Source of the DNA: a bacterium
GTDB taxonomy: Bacteria; UBP13; UBA5359
Assembly: GCA_028685295.1 (NCBI GenBank)
Contig: JAQUEL010000015.1
Span: 1-30,408, forward strand
Direction: 5' to 3'
DNA length: 30,408 bases
Below, piece by piece: positions 23,773 to 30,408 of this stretch (within the stretch, counting starts at the first letter, position 1; each line of letters opens with the position of its first letter). A program made the position numbers and the translations under genes. The notes beneath the pieces were generated by a model, which saw only the letters and a list, made by a program, of their open reading frames with translations, was not told the origin of the DNA and made no database searches.

Positions 23773-24837
23773 TTACATTATTATTCTCTCTTTAGAAAGT
23801 CCCGTCAGGTTTTTGCTTCCATTCTCGGTTATCAAGACGAGGTCCTCTATCCTCACGCCGCCTATATCAGGCAGGTAAATACCCGGCTCTATGGTAATTA
23901 CCATCCCGGGCTGCAATATTTCCCGGCTGGAAGGATTGAGGATCGGCAATTCGTGTATCTCCAGGCCGACACCATGTCCCAGTCCATGGCCGAAATTATC
24001 TCCATATCCCATATTACTAATATATTCACGAGCTATGCGATCCAAATCACGACAGGGTATACCGGGAACCGCCGCCTCCAGAGCCATTATTTGCGCCTGC
24101 AGGACGATATCGTAAATTTTATTCAACCGGGTGTCCATCTTGCCGCAAAAAAGCGTCCTGGTAGTATCGGAATTATAATATTTTCGTCTTGCACCCCAAT
24201 CGATGAGCACATTATCGTTCCAGCCGACCGAATTCTCTCCAGCTATGGCATGAGGCATAGATGACCTGGGACCGGCGAGAACAATGGTATCAAAAGCCGG
24301 CTTATCGGCCCCACCCTGAATCATGGCACAATCTATATCTGCGGCCAATCTTTTCTCAGAATGATCACACAGCCCACGGTTGATGATATCGACATATGAG
24401 GCCTCCGCCAAACGTTGCGCCTGAATAATAAGCTCCACCTCGCCGGAATCTTTTACCGCACGCAGCTTCCGTATCATTTGCGCAGAGGGCAGAAGCTCAC
24501 AGCCGGGTAGAGCCTCAGCCAGTTCCGTATAATCCAGATACCCCATGCCGGCAGGATCAAAGTAAAGCCTATCGGTTCCGGCAGCGGACATCATATCCTT
24601 GAGCCGAAAAAATAATTCACCGGAACTGCCGATAATCTCCCATCCGGATGCTTGCCTTGCAGCCTGTTCCGTATATCTGAAATCGACACAGAGGAGCGCA
24701 AAGTCCAGAGTTATAAGAGAAAGCGCCCTGCTGCCGTAAAACCCACTCAGATATAAGATATCCTCTTTACCGGACAGCACAAGAAAATCGATGCCGGCCT
24801 CTGTCATGGATGCCCGCAGGGCTGTAAGCCTATTCAC
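23773..24837 (-). CDS. M24-family Xaa-Pro aminopeptidase/dipeptidase
   Basis: A 354-residue cytoplasmic metallopeptidase removing residues next to proline. The N-terminal creatinase-like domain (about 1-125) precedes the pita-bread catalytic domain. Likely metal ligands are D213 (LIDWGA), D224 (SDTTRT), H288 (GHGVGLEIHE), E317 (ITIEPG) and E331 (RIEDLV). The GTG start overlaps the aroQ stop (GTGA). The aroQ-peptidase-efp order is standard in Bacillota, and a prolyl-peptide enzyme beside EF-P is a familiar pairing. Confidence 0.94.
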   Translation of the reverse strand: MNRLTALRASMTEAGIDFLVLSGKEDILYLSGFYGSRALSLITLDFALLCVDFRYTEQAARQASGWEIIGSSGELFFRLKDMMSAAGTDRLYFDPAGMGYLDYTELAEALPGCELLPSAQMIRKLRAVKDSGEVELIIQAQRLAEASYVDIINRGLCDHSEKRLAADIDCAMIQGGADKPAFDTIVLAGPRSSMPHAIAGENSVGWNDNVLIDWGARRKYYNSDTTRTLFCGKMDTRLNKIYDIVLQAQIMALEAAVPGIPCRDLDRIAREYISNMGYGDNFGHGLGHGVGLEIHELPILNPSSREILQPGMVITIEPGIYLPDIGGVRIEDLVLITENGSKNLTGLSKERIIM

Positions 24838-25271
24838 ACGGTACCCTTCAAAAACTCAGCCGCCATTCGGAGGCTAAGGAGATAGCTGTTAATGCCGAAA
24901 CCACAAATAGCACCATTAACAACAGGAGAGATGACCGAATGCTGCCTGAAAGCCTCTCTGGCAAAAACATTTGTCATATGTACCTCTATCTTATAAGCCT
25001 CAATAGCTCGAAGAGCATCAGCCAGCGCATAGCTGTAATGAGTCAAGGCTCCGGCATTGATAACAACCACGTCGGCCTTCGTTTCATGCAGAGCATCAAT
25101 AAGAGCTCCCTCATGATTTGACTGCATAATCTCCAGTTCCAGATCCAATTCCGTTGCCAAAGCATGTAATCTATCGTTTATTTCGCTAAGAGTCATACCA
25201 CCGTACTTTTCGGGTTCCCTTCGTCCCAGCAGATTAAGGTTCGGCCCGTGTAATATCAGCACCCGCCTCAT
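24834..25271 (-). CDS. aroQ: Type II 3-dehydroquinate dehydratase
   Basis: A 145-residue dodecameric shikimate-pathway enzyme converting 3-dehydroquinate to 3-dehydroshikimate. Conserved features are HGPNLNLLGRREPEKYG with catalytic Arg17/Arg18 and Tyr23, INAGALTHYS with Asn72, and EVHMTN with Glu96 and His98, then REAFRQHS. GGAGAG lies rather far (about 12 nt) before the ATG. It overlaps the M24 peptidase gene by 4 bp. Confidence 0.97.
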   Translation of the reverse strand: MRRVLILHGPNLNLLGRREPEKYGGMTLSEINDRLHALATELDLELEIMQSNHEGALIDALHETKADVVVINAGALTHYSYALADALRAIEAYKIEVHMTNVFAREAFRQHSVISPVVNGAICGFGINSYLLSLRMAAEFLKGTV

Positions 25272-25303
25272 ATAGATATCTCTCTCCTTCCCCTCTCTTA
25301 TTC

Positions 25304-25594
25304 TTATTCCGCCTCTTCCCTTACAGCAGCTTCAGAGATCTTCTTCAATTCAATCAGCGTCATCTCGTTAATTACATCTTTCACACCGGTGATACGGGAA
25401 ACATTCTCCACTATATTATCGATCTCCGACATAACCACCGTGCGTCCGCCCCTTAACTGTTTCATGGGCCCTCGCAAATATACCGTTCCTTTAATTGTAA
25501 AATAATCCACCTTGCTGGTATCGACATAGCGGCTATTGAGAATGGTACGTACCTGAAGATTTATTCTGGCATCCTGGGGATCCATCGGAATCAT
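25304..25594 (-). CDS. Small BON-domain-like protein
   Basis: A 96-residue protein with a single BON-like fold pattern: LQVRTILNSRYVDTSKVDYF, then IKGTVYLRGP, then ITGVKDVINEMTLIEL. BON domains bind phospholipid or other hydrophobic surfaces and usually occur in exported proteins, but no signal peptide is present here, so it is probably cytoplasmic or at the inner face of the membrane. AAGGTGG precedes the ATG. It lies between the Wzy-like gene and aroQ, 25-32 bp from each, and so in the same run. Confidence 0.78.
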   Translation of the reverse strand: MIPMDPQDARINLQVRTILNSRYVDTSKVDYFTIKGTVYLRGPMKQLRGGRTVVMSEIDNIVENVSRITGVKDVINEMTLIELKKISEAAVREEAE

Positions 25595-25619
25595 TCAGAC
25601 CACCACCTTAATAATTATA

Positions 25620-27752
25620 TCATAGTTTTCGTCTCAACAGATCATCGATTGAAAGGATCATACTCTTATATTCTTCCGCTTCCTGCCTTTTATTAAACAA
25701 TATTGGATTTTTCTCCACCCTCTCTACATAGCGGCTGAATATGCGGCGAGCCTGTATCAGAGAATTACAAGCCTCGGTCTGCTTGCCCTGCAAAAAATAT
25801 ATATGTCCCAACCCCAGCAAGGCTTTGCCCTCTTCCGTGCGAGGCAGTAACTCCCCGAGAGGTAAATATTTTTCACTCTCATAAGGCATATAACTTATAT
25901 CCAGAACACGTTTATAGGCTTGTATGGCATCAGCATATCGTTTTTTCCTCGCTTCGGCATCACCGATAAGGCGCCAGCCGGTGCGCAAAGCAGGTGATAG
26001 CTTCAAAGCTTTACGAGCTTCCATTATCGCTCCATCACAATCACCTTTATGCATTAAATGCTTCGCCAGGCGGAGACGATAGTAAGGATTTACCCTTTCA
26101 AGAGCTATTGCTTGTCGATATAATTTAGCAGCATCATAATTACTATCCGCATCATATGAGCATATATCGGCCAGAGCAATGATATATTTCCCTGACCATG
26201 GATCACCGGTTACGGCACGAGCTATCTCTGTTTTAGCATAGGAGCGCCAGCCGTTATCCAAATCCGATATTCCCTTATCATACATTATTGCCGCCGGCAT
26301 ACTCCATACCAAAGCAGCAATAGCCGACAAGGCTGTTAGAAGAGCTATTACGACGCCTGATACTCTATTCAGGGCAGATCTGCTTATCTGCAAAGGTTTT
26401 GCATCCCTTATATCGAACCGGAGAGTGGATAAGCAGCCAAGAATAACCATAAAGAGGATTTGATGAGATGGAATATACCAGGTATAATCGACTATATTAT
26501 GGATTGCCATAGCAACTATTCCTGCCGGTAATACCGCCGCGATTGCGCCGGGCCGTACGGAATTTTTTATGCGGGTATGCAAGCCCGCCAGTGAAGCAAT
26601 CACAAAAGCGATCAGCGCCGCCACCCCGGTTGCACCCGTCTCCGCCAGCAACTGGAGATAGCTGTTATGTGCCATGAGCGTATCTACTCCGCCCGCCTTA
26701 TATACCGGATAAATTGAAGCAAAGGTTCCCGGCCCATGTCCTAAAAGCGGTCTGGAGATAAAGGCCTTCCATGTTCCTTTCCATGCCAGACAACGATAGA
26801 GATCAGAACGGTTAGAGGGTTTAAAAAGAAGACTAAAACGCTCTACCAGCCCTGCTTGAGAAGATATCAACACAACCATAAATGCCACCATAGCCACAGC
26901 AAGCCAGATGGCCACTTTGCGAATAGCCGGTTCTTTCAGATACATAATAACCAGCGCCACTGCCACCGCCGCCATAAAAGACAGCAATCCTCCCCTGGAC
27001 CCGGTCATAGCCAGAGCCACAGGCACAGGAAGAAAGAAGAGCATATATCGTATTCGCGGGCTTGCCCTCCGCAGTAGAATATAGACTAAAAGAGCCGTCA
27101 GTCCTATAAGTAAAGTCCAGACTGCCAGGCCATCGTAAGCCACGCTTCGCATCCATACCTGATAGATGGTTAGAAAACCGAGCAGGGGATAGAATAGACC
27201 TGTATCCAACCGGGAATCCGATGTAGAAAAGGCCAGGCCCGGTAAAGCCAGCGCCGATAGGGCTAGATAGCCGGCAAAGGCATTGTAATTATAGAAGGTG
27301 GCATAGAGTCCGCTTCTCATTCCTATATTAGATGAAAAGAAGATAGCATAGATGGATAGAAAAGAAGCTGAATACCCAATAGCTTCCATCAATTGATGCC
27401 GAGCGGATTTATCAGCAGATAAAGCAGCGGAAATTTGAAATGCTGCTATACCTGCCAGCAGAAGATAGATACTTTGGCGACTTTGGAAAAGATTCACTGA
27501 CAGTGATGCAGAAATAATATAAGCTGCTATCAGCAGAATGGATGGAACACCCATATAAGCAGAGAAGCGCTTGCTCTTCCAGGCGGAATAGAGATAAATG
27601 CCGATGAAGATTACCGAAAAGATTGTAACAGGAACAACAGATGTAACACCGGAGAAATATGGTTTGCCGGCATAGAAAGGCAGCAAAAAGAGTACTATCG
27701 GAAAGATATAGAGGCGCTTCAACCTAGCTATTCGGGATTTCATTAGCTGCAT
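25620..27752 (-). CDS. O-antigen ligase/polymerase-like protein with C-terminal TPRs
   Basis: A 710-residue inner-membrane protein. About eleven to thirteen hydrophobic segments span residues 12-480. The large external loop characteristic of Wzy_C/WaaL proteins holds CLAWKGTWKAFISRPLLGHG and MAHNSYLQLLAETG (about 315-375), where the Arg and His residues are those expected for polymer transfer. From about residue 515 a soluble region carries TPR-like pairs (YRQAIALERVNPYYRLRLAK, EARKALKLSPALRTGW, AIQAYKRVLDI). Such fusions are common in polymerases of environmental bacteria. Its start lies inside the end of the glycosyltransferase gene (29-bp overlap), so the pair likely builds or attaches one surface glycan. 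Confidence 0.88.
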   Translation of the reverse strand: MQLMKSRIARLKRLYIFPIVLFLLPFYAGKPYFSGVTSVVPVTIFSVIFIGIYLYSAWKSKRFSAYMGVPSILLIAAYIISASLSVNLFQSRQSIYLLLAGIAAFQISAALSADKSARHQLMEAIGYSASFLSIYAIFFSSNIGMRSGLYATFYNYNAFAGYLALSALALPGLAFSTSDSRLDTGLFYPLLGFLTIYQVWMRSVAYDGLAVWTLLIGLTALLVYILLRRASPRIRYMLFFLPVPVALAMTGSRGGLLSFMAAVAVALVIMYLKEPAIRKVAIWLAVAMVAFMVVLISSQAGLVERFSLLFKPSNRSDLYRCLAWKGTWKAFISRPLLGHGPGTFASIYPVYKAGGVDTLMAHNSYLQLLAETGATGVAALIAFVIASLAGLHTRIKNSVRPGAIAAVLPAGIVAMAIHNIVDYTWYIPSHQILFMVILGCLSTLRFDIRDAKPLQISRSALNRVSGVVIALLTALSAIAALVWSMPAAIMYDKGISDLDNGWRSYAKTEIARAVTGDPWSGKYIIALADICSYDADSNYDAAKLYRQAIALERVNPYYRLRLAKHLMHKGDCDGAIMEARKALKLSPALRTGWRLIGDAEARKKRYADAIQAYKRVLDISYMPYESEKYLPLGELLPRTEEGKALLGLGHIYFLQGKQTEACNSLIQARRIFSRYVERVEKNPILFNKRQEAEEYKSMILSIDDLLRRKL

Positions 27753-28653
27753 CGGCCGACATCTCCCTGCTCTCGATTCTACCCGGTATACCCTGACATA
27801 GCAGGTAACCGAGCAACAAAAGCGTAGCTCTCATAGCCAGGAAAAATCCGGTCAACGGTGCAAAGAGCAAAAGAGGCCAATTGCCCCGAAGGTGCTTCTG
27901 TGCGTATTTCCACATGCTGATATGATGGGCCAGGATCATTTTAGGAGCCGTCTGGCTGCTGCTGGCGCCCCTGTGATGAACTATAGCCAGATGCGGCAGA
28001 TAGTATATCTTCCAGAGGGCCTTGGAAAGCCTGAAACACCAATCCATATCCTCGCAATACATAAAAAAACGTTCATCCAGCAAGCCGACCTGAGCTATGG
28101 CCTCCCGCCGCATAACCAAACAGGCACCGGATACCCACTCTACCGTCCTGATATGGCTGTGATCCCAATTCATCATCAGATACTCGCGTTTATAATGGTT
28201 GTTAGGAATTATTCTGGAGATACCAGGCAAGCTCATGAGAACATCCGATAAATGCGGAAAACAACGAGCCGAATATTGCAAACTATTATCGCTTTCAAGC
28301 AGCTTACAACCACAAGCACCAGCATCGGGAACAGAATCCATAAAATCCGTCATACCCTTTAAGACACCGCTCTCCACAACAGAATCAGGGTTCAGCAACA
28401 TGACAAAGCGCCCGATCGAGGCCAGTATACCCTGGTTGCTTGCCCCGGCAAAACCTTTGTTCTCATCGTTAGCGATAATTCTTACTGCAGGAAAACATTT
28501 TTGAACCAAAGCAACAGAGCCGTCTGAAGAAGCATTATCAACCAGAATTATCTCATATGAAAAACCTTCATCAGCCTGATCGGCCAGGCTGCCGATGCAA
28601 TCCCGTAACTCTGAGGACGAGTTCCAGCTAACTATTACAATCGATAGATCCAT
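27724..28653 (-). CDS. GT2-family glycosyltransferase (rhamnosyltransferase-like)
   Basis: A 309-residue GT-A enzyme. It opens MDLSIVIVSWNSSSELRDCI and has LVDNASSDGS, NKGFAGASNQG, the NPD metal motif LNPDSVV, WVSGACLVMRREA, and the catalytic-base region CEDMDWCFRLS. This pattern is that of GT2 enzymes such as rhamnosyltransferases, which add a sugar to a lipid-linked glycan on the inner membrane. A hydrophobic segment near 262-285 may anchor it. GGAGAG precedes the ATG, and a promoter lies 30 bp further up. Confidence 0.92.
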   Translation of the reverse strand: MDLSIVIVSWNSSSELRDCIGSLADQADEGFSYEIILVDNASSDGSVALVQKCFPAVRIIANDENKGFAGASNQGILASIGRFVMLLNPDSVVESGVLKGMTDFMDSVPDAGACGCKLLESDNSLQYSARCFPHLSDVLMSLPGISRIIPNNHYKREYLMMNWDHSHIRTVEWVSGACLVMRREAIAQVGLLDERFFMYCEDMDWCFRLSKALWKIYYLPHLAIVHHRGASSSQTAPKMILAHHISMWKYAQKHLRGNWPLLLFAPLTGFFLAMRATLLLLGYLLCQGIPGRIESREMSADAANEIPNS

Positions 28654-28682
28654 TTATCGCTCTCCAGCCTCTACTTAAGAAA

Positions 28683-28711
28683 ATTTTAACATAATAGCAT
28701 TAGCACGTAAA
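28683..28711 (-). promoter_or_regulatory. Probable promoter heading the long minus-strand gene run
   Basis: On the minus strand TTTACG (28706-28711) and TAAAAT (28683-28688) are 17 nt apart, and transcription would start near 28676, about 23 nt before the GT2 start. Downstream, minus-strand genes follow with short gaps or overlaps as far as tlyA, so this may drive part or all of that run. Confidence 0.6.
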
Positions 28712-28746
28712 GGCTGAAGGAAGCGATATTAATATCTTCGTCGGGC

Positions 28747-28944
28747 CTATTCGCCGCTCTTTCGTCCGGCTTCACAGATGGAGTAATGATCAGGATCATC
28801 AAAGAATAGGTTCATGCATTCCAATGAACAAAAATAATATGTTATCCCATCATATACAGACATATTTTCCGCATCATTCTTATTAACATATAGCCCGCAA
28901 ACCGGGTCCTTGATCTCCGTACCATAGTCTCTCTCATCCATCAT
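28747..28944 (-). CDS. YHS-domain protein
   Basis: A 65-residue protein with IKDPVCGLYVNKNDA, ITYYFCSLECMNLFFDDPDHY: Cys16, Cys39 and Cys43 form the YHS/TRASH-type metal site. These small domains bind copper or other soft metals in metal ATPases and oxygenases. The free-standing form may be a metal sensor or chaperone. GGAGG lies 7 nt before the ATG. It stands 36 bp beyond the promoter of the glycosyltransferase gene, so it belongs to a separate unit. Confidence 0.85.
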   Translation of the reverse strand: MMDERDYGTEIKDPVCGLYVNKNDAENMSVYDGITYYFCSLECMNLFFDDPDHYSICEAGRKSGE

Positions 28945-29015
28945 AAGCGCTCCTCCTTAAATTTACAACTAATATTACCCATATAGCGGAACGAGCAAAC
29001 ATGCGTCCGTAATTA

Positions 29016-29043
29016 TTGCAAATAAATATCCATAGTGTATAAT
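29016..29043 (+). promoter_or_regulatory. Promoter of the 86-residue gene
   Basis: TTGCAA (29016-29021) and a perfect TATAAT (29038-29043) are 16 nt apart. The start codon at 29084 follows about 33 nt after the expected transcription start. Confidence 0.7.
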
Positions 29044-29083
29044 TATACGCATAAAAGATGCCGTCATTATTGGAGGGAAAAAT

Positions 29084-29344
29084 ATGCAGGAGATTATGCT
29101 GATAGAACTCTCCGAAGACATTGAAAAAGAGATAGGAATATTGGAAGATCTTAACGATGATGTTAAAAATGATCTCCTGTTAAAGCTTCTCGAATGGTGG
29201 CAGATGACACAGATCAGCCGGGATGAAGGCGTTTCGGACGGGCCTTGCCTGGACGCATCCGAAATAGATGATATAAACTCCTTGATATCGCGCAATTACA
29301 GCTTATCGCTGATCATAGAAGAGTTAAAAAAAAGTTTTCGCTGA
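29084..29344 (+). CDS. Small acidic protein of unknown function
   Basis: The 86-residue protein is mainly helical and acidic (LIELSEDIEKEIGILEDLND, LLLKLLEWWQM, SLSLIIEELKK), with no signal peptide and no motif I recognise. It has its own promoter, a strong ribosome-binding site (GGAGGG, about 7 nt before the ATG) and a terminator 34 bp after the stop. These make it a real gene, in preference to the opposite-strand frame at 28975-29295. It might be a small regulator or protein-binding factor, but nothing shows this directly. Confidence 0.75.
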   Translation: MQEIMLIELSEDIEKEIGILEDLNDDVKNDLLLKLLEWWQMTQISRDEGVSDGPCLDASEIDDINSLISRNYSLSLIIEELKKSFR

Positions 29345-29377
29345 TTTCATACTTGTAAACGATAATTGGTAATTACG

Positions 29378-29411
29378 AAAGGGCGGCCCAAATGCCTCGG
29401 CCGCCCTTTTT
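29378..29411. terminator. Bidirectional intrinsic terminator
   Basis: Arms AAAGGGCGGCC (29378-29388) and GGCCGCCCTTT (29399-29409) pair perfectly over 11 bp around a 10-nt loop, followed by T5 on the plus strand. The A-run on the other side is short, so it ends the 86-residue gene strongly and the convergent SPW gene more weakly. Confidence 0.85.
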
Positions 29412-29432
29412 ACGTTAACGCGTACTCAGAAT

Positions 29433-29780
29433 TTATCCCCTCGGTGCAGGCGCCTCGGTAGGACTCATGGATGCCGTCCAGGCGGCAAGTATAGCCGCCA
29501 CGATACCTATGAGCAGGTTGTTCCAGTAAGGGACGGGACGGCTGCTGAATCCCAGAATAAATGGCGAGAAAATCAACCAAACGCCAAGTATAAAGCAGAA
29601 CCATTTAGGCGCAGAGGAAGCTACCCGTGCAGAGGCGACCCAGCCCGCTACTACCGCCAACACAATACCAACGATAATATCATTCCAGGCGGCAGACGAA
29701 ACATCGGCATATCCGAGTATGAAAGGCGACAGGATCAGCCATATTCCTAGTACGGCATTCAGCCAGTTCTGCCAGTACAT
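29433..29780 (-). CDS. SPW-repeat membrane protein
   Basis: A 115-residue protein with four hydrophobic segments arranged as two related halves. Each half begins with a W-rich stretch and has ILSPFILGYAD or IFSPFILGFSS followed by WND/WNN and a GIV helix, the hallmark of the SPW repeat. The family's function is unknown. The ATG at 29780 follows AAGGAGG; a GTG at 29789 would overlap it. The gene lies 56 bp downstream of the 108-codon unknown and may be cotranscribed with it. Confidence 0.88.
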   Translation of the reverse strand: MYWQNWLNAVLGIWLILSPFILGYADVSSAAWNDIIVGIVLAVVAGWVASARVASSAPKWFCFILGVWLIFSPFILGFSSRPVPYWNNLLIGIVAAILAAWTASMSPTEAPAPRG

Positions 29781-29836
29781 GCTCCCCACCTCCTTATCAA
29801 TACATATTTACATTTCTTTACCCCTATCAATCGATG

Positions 29837-30112
29837 TTAAACATCGAGAAGATCGATGCCGTTTTTCATAGCATTCCTGATGACCATTATATATGGATGT
29901 TTCTCTAGAAGTACCGCTCTGGCTGACTTCATAACCATCCTGCTTATCTTGCGCCAATCCGATGCGCAGCAGGCATTCATATGGAACATACATACCACCT
30001 CTGCCAAAGCATTATATACCTGCTCGCTCGTCAGCTCATCCCCGGCCGCACTCAAATGATAAAAGGACTTTCTTATTGCATACTTACATTCATCATTATC
30101 AATTGTACACAT
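29837..30112 (-). CDS. Cys-containing protein of unknown function
   Basis: Read from the ATG at 30112, the protein has 91 residues (MCTIDNDECKYAIRKSFYHL onward), is probably helical, and has Cys residues near both ends of the first half plus HMNACC in the middle. I do not recognise the family. GAGGA lies about 10 nt before this start. An alternative ATG at 30163 gives 108 residues but would place a perfect inverted repeat inside the coding sequence and has only a weak AGG site. It is divergent from an XRE regulator and followed by the SPW gene. Confidence 0.65.
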   Translation of the reverse strand: MCTIDNDECKYAIRKSFYHLSAAGDELTSEQVYNALAEVVCMFHMNACCASDWRKISRMVMKSARAVLLEKHPYIMVIRNAMKNGIDLLDV

Positions 30113-30132
30113 TATAATGGTTTCCTCTTGCC

Positions 30133-30158
30133 ATGTGCCGAACAATAGGCCGGCACAT
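30133..30158. repeat. Inverted repeat in the leader of the unknown gene
   Basis: ATGTGCCG (30133-30140) and CGGCACAT (30151-30158) form perfect 8-bp arms with a 10-nt spacer. It lies between the promoter at 30192-30220 and the ATG at 30112, so it may be an operator or a translation-controlling hairpin. Confidence 0.6.
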
Positions 30159-30191
30159 ATCATGCTGCCTGGTTATCATAGTGACCATGGG

Positions 30192-30220
30192 ATTTTATCA
30201 TAACGTTCACATACCGTCAA
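30192..30220 (-). promoter_or_regulatory. Promoter of the Cys-containing unknown gene
   Basis: On the minus strand TTGACG (30215-30220) and TAAAAT (30192-30197) are 17 nt apart, each 5 of 6 to consensus. Transcription would start near 30185. Confidence 0.75.
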
Positions 30221-30260
30221 TACTTTTACGCTTCTGCCGTTCTCTTTCATGATAATATCT

Positions 30261-30278
30261 ATATGTCGGGAGACATAT
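30261..30278. repeat. Inverted repeat upstream of the XRE gene
   Basis: ATATGTC (30261-30267) and GACATAT (30272-30278) are perfect 7-bp arms around GGGA, 45 bp before the XRE start. The size and place fit an operator for the dimeric regulator, which is inference. Confidence 0.5.
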
Positions 30279-30323
30279 TAACCGATTCTCTTTGATGTCG
30301 GCAGCAGAACTATGGAGGAACTA

Positions 30324-30408
30324 ATGAACAAATACCGGCTTATCGGCAAAAAGATACGTGAGGCACGTCTTGCAATGGGCATGGAGCAAACCGTATTGGC
30401 CGAGAAAC
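30324..30408 (+). CDS. XRE-family helix-turn-helix regulator (partial, 3' end outside window)
   Basis: The ATG at 30324 with GGAGG 5-6 nt upstream opens a frame that runs to the window edge (28 codons): MNKYRLIGKKIREARLAMGM, then EQTVLAEK. IGKKIREAR-x-x-x-G-x-x-Q-x-x-LAEK is the first half of the Cro/CI-type helix-turn-helix. It is divergent from the Cys-containing unknown gene, with two inverted repeats between them, so it may control itself and that gene. Confidence 0.82.
   Translation, partial: MNKYRLIGKKIREARLAMGMEQTVLAEK

Noticed and set aside
28975-29295. Minus-strand open frame of 106 codons
   Set aside because: It overlaps the plus-strand 86-residue gene, which has a promoter, strong ribosome-binding site and terminator. 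The minus frame has none of these and a Ser/Ile-rich shadow composition.
29831-29847. Inverted repeat TCGATGTT/AACATCGA over the stop codon of the Cys-containing unknown
   Set aside because: The arms are perfect, but only one base separates them and no T-run follows on the minus strand, so it does not make a convincing terminator. It may be chance.
1-30408. CRISPR array, intact insertion sequence or prophage
   Set aside because: No regularly spaced direct repeats, complete transposase with paired ends, integrase or phage structural genes were seen by reading both strands.

Overview
The window reads as a stretch of core chromosome from a diderm bacterium whose gene order resembles the Bacillota/Armatimonadota side of the tree. 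Two things point there. The block aroQ, M24 peptidase, efp, CD1247-like zinc ribbon, accB, accC, nusB, ispA, dxs, tlyA follows the Clostridia-like order. An OmpH/Skp-like protein and an O-antigen-ligase-like protein suggest an outer membrane. The phylum is an inference; no rRNA or other decisive marker is present. Almost all genes lie on the minus strand. The exceptions are a tRNA-Ala, a UroD/MtaA-like gene, a small 86-residue gene and a partial XRE regulator at the right edge. 

Layout, read in the direction of minus-strand transcription (right to left). (1) 28.7-30.4 kb: small accessory genes, comprising a partial XRE regulator, a divergent 108-codon unknown with a good promoter and an inverted repeat in its leader, an SPW membrane protein, an acidic 86-residue protein with its own promoter and a shared bidirectional terminator, and a YHS-domain protein. 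(2) 20.2-28.7 kb: a convincing promoter at 28.68-28.71 kb precedes a long colinear run: GT2 glycosyltransferase, Wzy-like polymerase/ligase with TPRs, BON-like protein, aroQ, M24 peptidase, efp, zinc-ribbon protein, accB, an atypical pilin-like gene, accC and nusB. (3) 14.8-20.1 kb: GT39-like membrane glycosyltransferase, ispA, dxs, tlyA (MEP isoprenoid pathway plus rRNA methylation). (4) 12.5-14.8 kb: four small genes, namely a DUF5667-like exported protein, a bifunctional-nuclease-family protein, an exported unknown and an OmpH-like chaperone. (5) 10.1-12.4 kb: a divergent AraC regulator/UroD-like pair with a strong terminator on one side and a decayed IS3-type transposase fragment on the other, probably an acquired cassette. 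(6) 6.8-10.1 kb: a P2A-type calcium ATPase overlapping a metallo-beta-lactamase hydrolase, with its own promoter. (7) 3.5-6.7 kb: hisS and aspS, with a tRNA-Ala(CGC) on the opposite strand in the hisS leader. (8) 1-3.5 kb: two overlapping secreted proteins, one with a duplicated W-x-E-W/Y-x-Q module and one resembling zinc-dependent phospholipase C, cut by the window edge. 

No CRISPR array, intact insertion sequence or prophage was seen. The observations most worth following are the pilin-like gene lodged between accB and accC, the acquired AraC/UroD-like cassette, the regulator-linked unknown at the right edge, the secreted pair at the left edge, and sequence signs that AspRS is non-discriminating.
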